A stretch of DNA of 64,000 nt from the NCBI GenBank assembly GCA_015069425.1, contig SVIP01000002.1:166048-230047 (forward strand), given 5' to 3'. Below, piece by piece: positions 1 through 7,374 of the stretch. Positions within the stretch are counted from its first letter, which is position 1; each line of letters opens with the position of its first letter. A program made the translations under genes and the position numbers. Origin of the DNA: Clostridiales bacterium. GTDB lineage: Bacteria; Bacillota; Clostridia; Christensenellales; Borkfalkiaceae. The notes beneath the pieces were generated by a model. The model did not search any database and was not told the origin of the DNA. It saw only the letters and a program-made list of their open reading frames with translations.

Positions 1-1104
1 CTTAACTGCAACGTCCATATTGATATATTTATAGTTTGCAAGTCTACCTAAAAGATAGAGATTTTTATAATTTTTCGCTTCGTCAACATACTTAGAATAA
101 TGTGCAAAATTCTTTTCAATCGGGATAGGATAATATGGAATATTCTTGCCCTTTTTAAATCTTGTTGGATATTCTTTAACGATAACCGTTTGTTCTTGTT
201 CTTTACAAGTGAACTTAGTAAACTCGGTTATTCTAGTATATTTATGAGAAGTGGTGTAATTAACTACTGCACTCGGTTGATAAGATGGTTGATTTAAGGT
301 CTTAAACTTAAATTTTAAACTTCTGTACGGCAAAACACCGAACTTGTAATCGAATAATTCATCCACACAGCCAGTGTAAATTAGCGTTCCGTCAAACTCA
401 CGCCCACCATAATAAATCTTGCCGTCGTGCAAAAGAATTTCTTTTTTGACGTCCGTTTTAAGTTTGATTTGAATTTTGGGGTGGCGAAGCATATTGGTAA
501 TAAGTTCAGTAAACCCACCCTTTGGCATAAATTGGTAAGTATCAGTAAAATAGCGGTCGTCATCAGAAAGGTAAACTGGAACACGGTTCATAACTTCGAC
601 GCCCAGTTGTTCGGGCTTAAAGCCCCATTGTTTCATAGTATATATGTAAAAAATATTTTTGTAAACAAAATCTGCAAACGCACGAATTTCCGCTTTTTCG
701 TGTTGTTTAAGTTGTAAAATTGGTACTTTCTTGCCGTAGCCTATCTCTTTAACTAAAATTTCCTTTATTTGTTCGGCTTTTGACGGAAACAGCGAAAATA
801 AAGAATTTAAGTTGAACGGCACGGGCACGAATTTATCTTTTCTAACTTTTGCTAAAACTTTGTGTTCATATTTTTCCCACTCGGAAAATCTTGAAACAAA
901 ATCAAATACCGATTGATCGTTAGTATGAAAAATATGTGGCCCGTACGGCTGAATAAGTATTCCATTTTTGTCCAAACAGTCGTAAGCGTTTCCACCGACA
1001 ACGTCACGCTTATCAAGAACGGTAACGTTGTTTCCGCCCTCAGCAAGTAAACGCGCTATGGTTGCACCGGAAAATCCCGCGCCAACTACTAAATATTTTT
1101 CCAT
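1..1104 (-). CDS. glf: UDP-galactopyranose mutase, C-terminus cut by window edge
   Basis: This enzyme interconverts UDP-galactopyranose and UDP-galactofuranose using reduced FAD, supplying galactofuranose for surface glycans. The frame is open from the ATG at 1104 to base 1 (368 codons), so only a short C-terminal tail should be missing. The N-terminus reads MEKYLVVGAGFSGATIAR, a Rossmann dinucleotide-binding motif, followed by a GGNAYD segment and GPHIFHT, both typical of Glf. The region KQWGF and an NRVPVYLSDD segment also match the family. An SD-like AAAGGGG lies just upstream of the start. It reads away from the aminotransferase gene's 3' end, 15 bp away on the same strand. Confidence is high for the family; the end is unseen. 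Confidence 0.93.
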   Translation of the reverse strand, partial: MEKYLVVGAGFSGATIARLLAEGGNNVTVLDKRDVVGGNAYDCLDKNGILIQPYGPHIFHTNDQSVFDFVSRFSEWEKYEHKVLAKVRKDKFVPVPFNLNSLFSLFPSKAEQIKEILVKEIGYGKKVPILQLKQHEKAEIRAFADFVYKNIFYIYTMKQWGFKPEQLGVEVMNRVPVYLSDDDRYFTDTYQFMPKGGFTELITNMLRHPKIQIKLKTDVKKEILLHDGKIYYGGREFDGTLIYTGCVDELFDYKFGVLPYRSLKFKFKTLNQPSYQPSAVVNYTTSHKYTRITEFTKFTCKEQEQTVIVKEYPTRFKKGKNIPYYPIPIEKNFAHYSKYVDEAKNYKNLYLLGRLANYKYINMDVAVK

Positions 1105-1119
1105 AAATAGCCCCTTTAA

Positions 1120-2292
1120 CTAGATTTTCAAATCCCTTACAAATTGCGCTATGCGTTCGGTCGCTTCCATAAGATTTTTCATTGAATACGCATAAGAACA
1201 TCTGACGTAATATTTACCAAACTCACCAAAAGCGTCGCCCGGAACAACTGCTACTTTTTTACTTTCTAAAAGCTTAGTTGCAAATTCTTCGCCCGTTAGC
1301 CCCGTGCTCTTAACAGACGGAAATATGTAGAACGAACCCTTTGGTTCAAAGCACTCTAATCCCATATCGGTAAACGCCTTAAACATAAACCTACGTCTAC
1401 GGTCGTACTCATCACACATTTCTTTAACCGAACTATATCCGTCTTGCCTACCGTTTTTAAGCCCTGTAAGTGCGGCGTATTGCGAAAAAATAGGCGCACA
1501 AATAGTCGTGTATTGGTGAATTTTTAGCATTGCCGACAAAATATTTTTAGGCGCACACACAAACCCTATTCTCCAACCCGTCATTGCAAACGCTTTAGAA
1601 AAACCGCTGATTAAAACAACTCTATCTTTCATCTCGGAAAAAGACGCAATGGAAACGTGTTTTTCTCCGTAAGTTAATTCCGAATATATCTCGTCTGAAA
1701 TAACGAGTAGGTCGTGTTCTAAAATAATAGGAATTATCTTTTCAATATACTCTCTTTCCATAACACCGCCAGTTGGGTTGTTAGGGTAAGGAAATATAAT
1801 CGCTTTTGTCTTTTTTGTTATGACGCTCTTTAGATTTTCGGGCGTGAGTTTAAATCCGTTATCCCCACTACAGGGTACGGAAACGGGCTTTCCACCAGCG
1901 AGTTCCACGCAAGGTTTATAAGAAACGTAGCTTGGGTCGGGAATTAAAATCTCATCACCCTCGTCAACAACGGCACGAAGAGAAAGGTCGATAGCCTCAC
2001 TCGCACCAACTGTAATAACTATATCGTCTTTATCAAAACCTACCGCAAAATTGTCCTTTAGATAGTCTGATATTTCCGCTCTTAATTCCACCATACCCTT
2101 ATTAGAAGTGTACTGTGTATATCCTCTTTTTATTGCCTGAATACCCGCATCACGAATATCCCAAGGAGTAATAAAATCAGGCTCGCCAACGCCAAGGGAA
2201 ATAACGTCTTTACTTTCAGAAACTATATCAAAAAATTTTCTTATCCCCGACGGTTTTATATTATTTGCTTTTTTACTAACGAAATCTCTCAT
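1120..2292 (-). CDS. PLP-dependent class I/II aminotransferase
   Basis: A 390-aa fold-type I aminotransferase of the aspartate/aromatic (AspC/PatA-like) group. The PLP lysine is K233 in SGFSKAFAMTGWRIGF, and the substrate/PLP motif FPYPNNPTGG lies at about 167-176, followed by ISDEIYSEL. These motifs define the class but not the amino donor, so aromatic amino acids, aspartate or an N-acetyl-diaminopimelate-type substrate are all possible. The start overlaps the stop of the upstream Lrp-family gene by 4 bp, so the two are translationally coupled and probably form one transcript in which the regulator responds to an amino acid handled by this enzyme. Confidence 0.92.
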   Translation of the reverse strand: MRDFVSKKANNIKPSGIRKFFDIVSESKDVISLGVGEPDFITPWDIRDAGIQAIKRGYTQYTSNKGMVELRAEISDYLKDNFAVGFDKDDIVITVGASEAIDLSLRAVVDEGDEILIPDPSYVSYKPCVELAGGKPVSVPCSGDNGFKLTPENLKSVITKKTKAIIFPYPNNPTGGVMEREYIEKIIPIILEHDLLVISDEIYSELTYGEKHVSIASFSEMKDRVVLISGFSKAFAMTGWRIGFVCAPKNILSAMLKIHQYTTICAPIFSQYAALTGLKNGRQDGYSSVKEMCDEYDRRRRFMFKAFTDMGLECFEPKGSFYIFPSVKSTGLTGEEFATKLLESKKVAVVPGDAFGEFGKYYVRCSYAYSMKNLMEATERIAQFVRDLKI

Positions 2293-2780
2293 GCTTGAAT
2301 TATTTGTCTTCTCAAATCTTGGTCAGGCTTTGTGACCTGCCCTTCTATTTTATATCTCTTAAGAATAAAATGCGTTTGAACGCTTATTATTCCGTCTATT
2401 ACGCTTAATTTTTCCGAAACGAACTTTGCGATGTCGCTTATATCTCTGCCCTCAACAAACACGGCAAGGTCAAACCCACCGCTCATTAAATATAGGCTCT
2501 GCACTTCCTTAAAATTATAAATTTCTTCAGCGCAAGAATCAAACCCTTTTAACTGTTGAGGTGCGACCTTAACTTCAATAAGTGCGTTTACTTTCTTTTC
2601 CGTAAGTGCCTCTGCGTTTAATATGGCGGCATACTTAACGATAACGCCGTCTTTTTCAAGTTCCTTTACCGCTCGTTCAACGGTACTTTCGTCCGTCCCG
2701 ACCATCGCGGAAAGTTGCGCGTACGTATATCTTGCGTTTTCACTTAATAAATTGATAAGTTGATTTTTCAATTTCTCCAT
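2289..2780 (-). CDS. Lrp/AsnC family transcriptional regulator
   Basis: A 163-aa feast/famine regulator. An N-terminal winged helix-turn-helix (about residues 5-55, including YTYAQLSAMVGTDESTVERA) is followed by the RAM/AsnC ligand-binding domain (VNALIEVKV, then a segment ending MSGGFDLAVFVEG). Such proteins bind amino acids and form octamers on DNA. The frame extends to a GTG at 2792, but the ATG at 2780 has a GGTGGAG Shine-Dalgarno at the right distance, so I take 2780. It overlaps the aminotransferase by 4 bp. Autoregulation and control of the aminotransferase are inferred from this arrangement. Confidence 0.92.
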   Translation of the reverse strand: MEKLKNQLINLLSENARYTYAQLSAMVGTDESTVERAVKELEKDGVIVKYAAILNAEALTEKKVNALIEVKVAPQQLKGFDSCAEEIYNFKEVQSLYLMSGGFDLAVFVEGRDISDIAKFVSEKLSVIDGIISVQTHFILKRYKIEGQVTKPDQDLRRQIIQA

Positions 2781-2903
2781 ATTAAACTCCACCGATTAAA
2801 ACAATTAAACTCTTTATATTATATTATATCCCTGATAATTTGTCAATACTAAACTTGATTTAATTTTGCTATTGTGCTACAATATTTTTAGAGGTGTTCT
2901 ATT

Positions 2904-3164
2904 ATGATTAGAATTTGGGCAAAAGTAATGAAAAACAACAAAATAATTAAACAATTCACTTTCGAAAAGTTTGAGAATATGGACTATTCCCTTTTCTTTG
3001 ATTATTTGCGTGAAATCTGCGAAAATTTAGATATTCCCACTCCCGTTCTAATAAAGACGCATCTTTTTAATTATGCAAAATATAACGTCTTACGCTTTAC
3101 TAAAGACGATTTTGTAGAAAGTATTGAATTTGATAAGTTGATTTTAGAAAATATTTTTATTTAA
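2904..3164 (+). CDS. hypothetical 86-aa protein
   Basis: I do not recognise this protein. It is a soluble-looking 86-aa product with aromatic and acidic residues, and no signal peptide or membrane segment. The start has an AGAGGTG Shine-Dalgarno 8 nt upstream, and a TACAAT -10 box lies about 20 nt upstream of that, so it looks like a genuine expressed gene. It starts divergently from the Lrp gene, 124 bp away, and the DUF378 gene follows after about 50 bp. Composition resembles neighbouring genes, with no sign of transfer. Confidence 0.7.
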   Translation: MIRIWAKVMKNNKIIKQFTFEKFENMDYSLFFDYLREICENLDIPTPVLIKTHLFNYAKYNVLRFTKDDFVESIEFDKLILENIFI

Positions 3165-3213
3165 CGCGTATATTGTCCCCTCTTCTACACACAATATATT
3201 TCGGGGGACAAAT

Positions 3214-3429
3214 ATGAAAATTACTACTATTATTGCCTTCTTGCTGGTTATAGTAGGTGCGCTCGTATGGTTACTCGTCGGTTTATTCGATTTTAACCTT
3301 GTAGCGTTCATATTCGGCACAGGCAGCGCGGCAATCGTTTCGCGCATCATCTATTCTCTAGTTGGAATATCTGCTTTGTGGATGATTTTCTACTGGGCAC
3401 TTTATCACCCGTTTAGAGCAATAGACTAA
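3214..3429 (+). CDS. DUF378 small membrane protein (YuzA-like)
   Basis: A 71-aa integral membrane protein of the DUF378 family, function unknown. Two hydrophobic helices are visible: about residues 5-35, including LLVIVGALVWLLVGLFDFN, and about 45-65. The polar segment between them is short. The pattern GALVWLLVGLFDFN is the family hallmark. The start has a strong GGGGGA Shine-Dalgarno. It is followed directly by a bidirectional terminator shared with the convergent queT-type gene. Confidence 0.85.
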   Translation: MKITTIIAFLLVIVGALVWLLVGLFDFNLVAFIFGTGSAAIVSRIIYSLVGISALWMIFYWALYHPFRAID

Positions 3430-3435
3430 AAAAAG

Positions 3436-3464
3436 AAAAACTCTTTCGTTTTGAAAGAGTTTTT
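3436..3464. terminator. bidirectional intrinsic terminator
   Basis: A 12-bp stem (AAAAACTCTTTC / GAAAGAGTTTTT) with a 5-nt loop and T-runs on both strands. It lies between the convergent DUF378 and queT-type genes and can stop both. Confidence 0.85.
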
Positions 3465-3469
3465 TCATT

Positions 3470-3958
3470 TTATTTTAATTTTTTATTTACTGCAAAATAA
3501 AGTGGAAACCCAAATAAATACACTGAAATGGTTTGCCCTATAAATAAAATGATAACTTGCAAATGATATACATACTCTATAGTTCCGTAGCATAATAGCC
3601 ATATAAGAGGCAGAAAAAATGCATTTAATACAATCGGAAAAATTCCCCCGAAAAGCACTTTTAAAATATGCCTTTTTATAACTTTTCCAATAAAATAGGT
3701 CAAGATTGCGCTGACAAGCGTCACCAAACTGCCAAGCAAAATATCATAAATTGCTAACCCTAAAATAAGGTTTGAAACTAAACAGCCAACGAATAGTGCG
3801 GGGATTGCCTCGATAAAAAAGAGTGGCAAAATTGTCAATGCCTCGCTAATTCTAATTTGTACAGCCCCGCCCGCTAGCGGAAAAACCAGCATTGAGATTA
3901 CGGTGTAAAGTCCTGCTATAACGCCTGCTCTTGCAAGTTTTTTGGTGGTGATTTTCAT
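3470..3958 (-). CDS. queT: QueT-family ECF transporter substrate-binding subunit (predicted queuosine-precursor uptake)
   Basis: A 162-aa hydrophobic protein with five or six predicted helices that resembles the QueT (COG4708) S-components of energy-coupling-factor transporters. The N-terminus KKLARAGVIAGLYTVISMLV and the motif VQIRISEALTILPLFF are characteristic. S-components give substrate specificity and borrow a shared EcfT/EcfA module, which is not encoded nearby. The substrate, preQ1 or a related queuosine precursor, is supported by a preQ1-I type aptamer in the leader and a hairpin that would hide the Shine-Dalgarno sequence. The ATG at 3958 has GAGAGG 9 nt upstream. Confidence 0.88.
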   Translation of the reverse strand: MKITTKKLARAGVIAGLYTVISMLVFPLAGGAVQIRISEALTILPLFFIEAIPALFVGCLVSNLILGLAIYDILLGSLVTLVSAILTYFIGKVIKRHILKVLFGGIFPIVLNAFFLPLIWLLCYGTIEYVYHLQVIILFIGQTISVYLFGFPLYFAVNKKLK

Positions 3959-3967
3959 AAAAAAATT

Positions 3968-3999
3968 CCTCTCTTCGAAATTTTATCACCGAAAAAAGG
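3968..3999 (-). promoter_or_regulatory. Shine-Dalgarno-sequestering hairpin of the queT leader
   Basis: On the minus strand CCTTTTTTCG (3990-3999) can pair over 10 bp, with three G-U pairs, with CGAAGAGAGG (3968-3977), which contains the queT Shine-Dalgarno. The loop is about 12 nt. This looks like the expression platform of the upstream aptamer, giving translational control. The fold is read by eye and not energy-calculated. Confidence 0.65.
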
Positions 4000-4032
4000 A
4001 ACACCCATCTAAATTGAATATTATTAAACTTT

Positions 4033-4073
4033 CTTCGGTTGTTTTATAGAAGTGTTTTCCGAAAACCTTCTAT
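4033..4073 (-). promoter_or_regulatory. preQ1-I riboswitch aptamer
   Basis: On the minus strand TAGAAG (4067-4072) pairs with CTTCTA (4047-4052) to form P1. The loop contains TTCGG and ends in ACA, and an A-rich tail TAAAACAACCGAA follows. The tail CCGAA is complementary to loop TTCGG, making the H-type pseudoknot that defines preQ1-I aptamers. The position about 75 nt upstream of a QueT-type gene fits. High intracellular preQ1 would be expected to reduce queT expression. Confidence 0.8.
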
Positions 4074-4099
4074 GGTTATTATACAACGCCTTGTTAAAT

Positions 4100-4128
4100 T
4101 TGACAAGTAAATTTTGTTGTGCTAAAAT
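4100..4128 (+). promoter_or_regulatory. sigma-A promoter placed for a leaderless mRNA
   Basis: TTGACA (4100-4105), 17-bp spacer, TAAAAT (4123-4128). Only six bases separate the -10 box from the ATG at 4135, so transcription would start at or next to the start codon. No Shine-Dalgarno is present. Confidence 0.7.
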
Positions 4129-4134
4129 AAAAAT

Positions 4135-4833
4135 ATGAAAAAATATTTTGTTTTGCCGTTTACAATTCTTTTTGCGGTTGCTATTTTTATCTTTATAATC
4201 ACTTTTTCAATAGGACTACCTATTTATTGCAGATTTTTTTATTATCTACAAATAGAGCCTCTCGGTATTCCAAAACTAACGGGTTATGATTACCAAACAA
4301 TAAAATCTTCTTATGACGCGGTGCTTGACTACTTAACCTTGCCCTCAGTTCCGTTCTCTACGGGTGTGTTTAAATATTCGGAAAGCGGTGCGTCGCACTT
4401 TTACGATTGCAAAATTTTATTTAATCTTAATGCAATCGCTCTTTTAATTTCTTCCGCAATTATCGTCATTGGGCTTATCCTTGACAAAACAAAAAAACTA
4501 ACTCTTTTAAGAGCAAAGGGGTTTCACCCTGCATTTTATTCGGCAATCGGCATTTTTGCTTTTTTCATTATTTTAATAGGACTTGTCTCTATAAATTTCG
4601 ACACAGCGTTTACAGTTTTTCATAAAATTTTCTTTCCAGGGAAAGACAACTGGACTTTTAACCCTTATGTGGACGAAATTATAAACGCTCTGCCCCAGCA
4701 GTTTTTCTTAAACTGCGCTATATTAATAGGCACAAGCATAATCGTTATATCGCTAGGTATAATTGTTTTTTGCTTTTTTATTAGAAAAAACAAACAAAAA
4801 ACCAAAAAACTATTGACAGAAAGTGAAAAATAG
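4135..4833 (+). CDS. TIGR01906/DUF1461 family integral membrane protein
   Basis: A 232-aa membrane protein of the DUF1461 (TIGR01906) family, function unknown. It has a long N-terminal hydrophobic segment (about residues 5-35), further helices near 100-118, 135-155 and 195-220, and a basic C-terminal tail. The late motif FFPGKDNWTFNPYVDEIINA and the following LPQQFF are the family signature. The mRNA appears to be leaderless, because the promoter's -10 box ends six bases before the ATG. Its 3' end overlaps the -35 box of the next transcription unit, which carries the lysine riboswitch. Confidence 0.85.
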   Translation: MKKYFVLPFTILFAVAIFIFIITFSIGLPIYCRFFYYLQIEPLGIPKLTGYDYQTIKSSYDAVLDYLTLPSVPFSTGVFKYSESGASHFYDCKILFNLNAIALLISSAIIVIGLILDKTKKLTLLRAKGFHPAFYSAIGIFAFFIILIGLVSINFDTAFTVFHKIFFPGKDNWTFNPYVDEIINALPQQFFLNCAILIGTSIIVISLGIIVFCFFIRKNKQKTKKLLTESEK

Positions 4834-4841
4834 TTTATAGT
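4813..4841 (+). promoter_or_regulatory. promoter of the lysine-riboswitch transcript
   Basis: TTGACA (4813-4818), 17-bp spacer, TATAGT (4836-4841). It overlaps the last codons of the DUF1461 gene and gives a start about 10 nt before the aptamer. Confidence 0.7.
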
Positions 4842-4857
4842 TTTATTACATTATATA

Positions 4858-5013
4858 ATAGAGGTGCAACCGACATTATAAACGCAATCGTGGGATTAAG
4901 TGTTTGCGTGGTAAAGGGGAGGTTGCCGAAGAGAAGTTTTTACCCAAAAAAACTTTGTCTGGGTATACGGAGAATATCCGTATAACTGTCACGCCAAAGG
5001 CGTGTTGCGCTAT
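4858..5013 (+). promoter_or_regulatory. lysine riboswitch (L-box) aptamer
   Basis: The conserved core elements appear in order: GAGGTGCAACCGAC near 4861, GGTTGCCGAAGAG near 4921, CTGGGTATACGG near 4957, ACTGTCACGCC near 4984 and TTGCGCTAT at 5005-5013. P1 forms between ATAG..GTGCAAC and GTTGCGCTAT. The order and sequences match the L-box, a five-helix lysine aptamer. A terminator follows and the downstream gene is an NhaC-type transporter, so lysine should terminate transcription and switch transport off. Confidence 0.93.
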
Positions 5014-5030
5014 TAAGTTGTGGAAATTTT

Positions 5031-5059
5031 CACGGTGATAATAGCACCGTGATTTTTTT
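5031..5059 (+). terminator. riboswitch-controlled terminator
   Basis: A 7-bp stem CACGGTG / CACCGTG with a 7-nt loop, followed by ATTTTTTT. It lies 30 bp upstream of the NhaC-family gene and is the expected off-state of the lysine riboswitch. Confidence 0.85.
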
Positions 5060-5089
5060 ATAAAGAAATATTTTACAGGAGAAACACAA

Positions 5090-6712
5090 ATGAGAATTAG
5101 GAAAAATTTGATTCTATCTCTCTCTGCGCTACTTGTTGCGATACTTTGTTTCGTTTTCGTTCCCATGTTTTGGAAAGACACAAGCGCAGTTGGCACAGTG
5201 TTTGCACTTTTACCGCCTGTTATAGCGATAGTGCTTGCACTAATTACTAAAGAAGTTTACTCTTCTTTATTTATCGGTATTCTATCAGGCGCTTTAATGT
5301 ACAGCAAGTTTGATTTCCTTACCACTGTTGACACAACCGTTGAGGCTTTCGTCGGTAATATTGGCGATTCGTACAATATGGGTATTTTAATCTTCTTAGT
5401 ACTTCTTGGCATGATGGTAGTTTTAATGAACAGAGCAGGTGGCTCTCGTGCATACGGTGAATGGGCTGTTAAAAAAATTAAAACTCGTAAAGGCGCTCTC
5501 CTTTCGACTTTCGGCTTAGGTTGTTTGATTTTTATCGACGATTACTTTAACTGCCTTACCGTTGGAAGTATTATGCGTCCCGTTACGGATAAACACAAAA
5601 TTAGCCGTGCGAAACTTGCATACATTATCGACGCTACCGCTGCTCCTATCTGTATAATCGCTCCTGTTTCTTCTTGGGCAGCAGCAGTTTCAAGTTACAT
5701 TGAAAACCCAGACGTTAGTGGTTTTACTATTTTCTTACAAAGTATTCCTTTTAACTTCTACGCAATCTTAACCATCGTTATGATTATTGGTATTACCATT
5801 ATGAATATCGACTTCGGTGCAATGAAAAAGCACGAAGACAACGCTCGTGATTTCTGCGACCTCTTTACTGAGGGTGACCGTCCTTATGAAAACAACGAAA
5901 AAGCACCGTCTTCTAAAGGCAAACTTATCGACCTTATCGTTCCAGTTGCAGTTCTCATCGTTAGCTGTGTTCTCGGTATGATGTACTCTGGTGGCATTTT
6001 AGACGGCGCAGGTCTTATCGGTTCATTTGAAAACAGTGACGCTTCGGTTGGTCTTGTTATCGGTTCTGGTTTAGCACTTATCTTTACCATTTTCTTCTAT
6101 ATTGCAAGAGACGTTCTTCCCTTTAAGGAAATTATGGATTGTTGTGCTGAGGGATTTAAGGCAATGGTTCCAGCGATCTTGATTCTTTGCTTTGCTTGGA
6201 CTCTTTGTGATATTTCTCGTGGTTATCTTGAAGCATCTACTTTCGTTAAAGGCTTTATCGGTAATCCACAACTTGGTTATTTCTTACCCGCAATACTTTT
6301 CTTGCTCTCTATGGCTATTGCTTTCTCTACTGGTACAAGTTGGGGTACGTTCGGTTTATTGCTCGGTATTATCGTTCCTCTCTCTGGACCGATTCCAAAT
6401 ACCTTGTTAGTAGCAATTTCTGCTAGTATGGCTGGTGCTGTTTGCGGTGACCATATTTCTCCGATTTCAGATACCACCATTATGGCAAGTGCTGGTGCGC
6501 AAAGTAACCACCTTAACCACGTTAAGACTCAAATACCTTACGCATTAGTTGTTGCTGGCGTTGCTTTCGTTTGTTACGTTATAGCAGGGTTCTTGCCTTA
6601 CTGGTACGTAATGTTACCACTCAGTATCGTATTAATGGTTGCAACCTTATTCATCCTTAAAAAAGTAACAAGTAAGGCTAAAAACGAAATTAAAACTGAA
6701 TCACAAGAATAG
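5090..6712 (+). CDS. lysW: NhaC-family transporter, predicted lysine transporter
   Basis: A 540-aa polytopic membrane protein of the Na+/H+ antiporter NhaC superfamily with about 11-12 helices. Diagnostic stretches are FIDDYFNCLTVGSIMRPVTD (about 145-165), IIAPVSSWAAAVSSYI, FSTGTSWGTFGLLLGIIVP and CGDHISPISDTTIMASAGAQ, the last being the conserved NhaC motif with two aspartates. Lysine-riboswitch-linked NhaC proteins were predicted to be lysine transporters (LysW), and the leader here is an L-box, so lysine uptake or exchange is more likely than pure sodium/proton antiport. The ATG at 5090 follows a CAGGAGA Shine-Dalgarno. The substrate is an inference from regulation. Confidence 0.88.
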   Translation: MRIRKNLILSLSALLVAILCFVFVPMFWKDTSAVGTVFALLPPVIAIVLALITKEVYSSLFIGILSGALMYSKFDFLTTVDTTVEAFVGNIGDSYNMGILIFLVLLGMMVVLMNRAGGSRAYGEWAVKKIKTRKGALLSTFGLGCLIFIDDYFNCLTVGSIMRPVTDKHKISRAKLAYIIDATAAPICIIAPVSSWAAAVSSYIENPDVSGFTIFLQSIPFNFYAILTIVMIIGITIMNIDFGAMKKHEDNARDFCDLFTEGDRPYENNEKAPSSKGKLIDLIVPVAVLIVSCVLGMMYSGGILDGAGLIGSFENSDASVGLVIGSGLALIFTIFFYIARDVLPFKEIMDCCAEGFKAMVPAILILCFAWTLCDISRGYLEASTFVKGFIGNPQLGYFLPAILFLLSMAIAFSTGTSWGTFGLLLGIIVPLSGPIPNTLLVAISASMAGAVCGDHISPISDTTIMASAGAQSNHLNHVKTQIPYALVVAGVAFVCYVIAGFLPYWYVMLPLSIVLMVATLFILKKVTSKAKNEIKTESQE

Positions 6713-6733
6713 TTTAATAATTTAAATTAATGA

Positions 6734-6768
6734 CGGCGGATTGCATCTTGCAATCCGCCGTATTTTTT
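6734..6768 (+). terminator. intrinsic terminator of the NhaC-family gene
   Basis: An 11-bp stem CGGCGGATTGC / GCAATCCGCCG with a 5-nt loop, followed by a T-rich run. It lies between the transporter gene and the convergent coat-protein genes. Confidence 0.85.
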
Positions 6769-6776
6769 ATGCTGAT

Positions 6777-7064
6777 TTATGCTAGTTGTGATTTTACTTT
6801 CTTAAATTTTTCTTTTTGCTCGTCTAAACTCTCTTTGGGTGCGCTTTCAACTTCATAATAACCGTGCTCTGTCATTTCAAAAAAGACTTTTATTTGGTCG
6901 TCGGTTGCCTCGTTCCAATGTTCACGAATAAGCGTTCTAAACCCGTTTGAAACGCCCTCTGTCATTGCCGTTGAATAAATCTTAACAAGGCTCTTTTCTA
7001 AATTTAACATATCCTGAAGTGAGTCTTTTTCATTTAGTGTTATGTCTGCTTTATAATTGTCCAT
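6777..7064 (-). CDS. CotF-family spore coat protein
   Basis: A 95-aa protein of the Coat_F/CotF family: ADITLNEKDSLQDMLNLEK, then helical sequence with NGFRTLIREHWNEATDDQ and FEMTEHGYYEVESAP. The family forms a ferritin-like helical bundle and is found in spore coats. The start has a GGAG Shine-Dalgarno, and a second, shorter member-like gene lies 12 bp upstream, so the two are co-transcribed. Expression late in the mother cell is inferred from family, not from a recognised sigma-K promoter. Confidence 0.85.
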   Translation of the reverse strand: MDNYKADITLNEKDSLQDMLNLEKSLVKIYSTAMTEGVSNGFRTLIREHWNEATDDQIKVFFEMTEHGYYEVESAPKESLDEQKEKFKKVKSQLA

Positions 7065-7076
7065 TTTCTCTCCTCC

Positions 7077-7265
7077 TTATAACAATTCATAAAGTGCGTT
7101 AAAACGCCTTTCGTGATTGTCTGCAATTTTACTAAACTCGTTTGCTAGTTGTTTGTCTGTTAAAATCCTTGAATATAATCTTGCTTTTTTGCAAGCACTT
7201 TCTTCCATTGTAAGCAAATCGGAAATCAAAGTCGCCTCTTTGGTTGTAAGCATATTTTTGCTCAT
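7077..7265 (-). CDS. short CotF-like helical protein, partner of downstream coat gene
   Basis: A 62-aa helical protein, MLTTKEATLISDLLTMEESA and onward to EFSKIADNHERRFNALYELL. This arrangement (short helix pair, E-rich, ending in a hydrophobic leucine) recurs in the N-terminal half of CotF-type and related ferritin-like coat proteins. An AAAGGAG Shine-Dalgarno precedes the ATG. It is 12 bp from the CotF-family gene, so an operon of two small coat components is likely. The exact role is unknown. Confidence 0.72.
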   Translation of the reverse strand: MSKNMLTTKEATLISDLLTMEESACKKARLYSRILTDKQLANEFSKIADNHERRFNALYELL

Positions 7266-7322
7266 AAAAATATCTCCTTTTTAATTTGATATTTTTATTT
7301 TCTCCCAAAAACAGATTTTTAT

Positions 7323-7358
7323 ACAAAAAAATAAAGCCCGCTTTAATAAGCGGACTTT
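7323..7358 (-). terminator. intrinsic terminator of the DUF975 gene
   Basis: On the minus strand an 11-bp stem AAAGTCCGCTT / AAGCGGGCTTT (with one G-T pair) is followed by ATTTTTTT. It is placed just past the DUF975 stop codon. Confidence 0.85.
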
Positions 7359-7374
7359 GTTTGTTAATTTTTAT

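Noticed and set aside
1-1106. Plus-strand ORFs at 100-297 and 427-717
   Set aside because: They are antisense to the glf coding frame and have no ribosome sites or conserved features.
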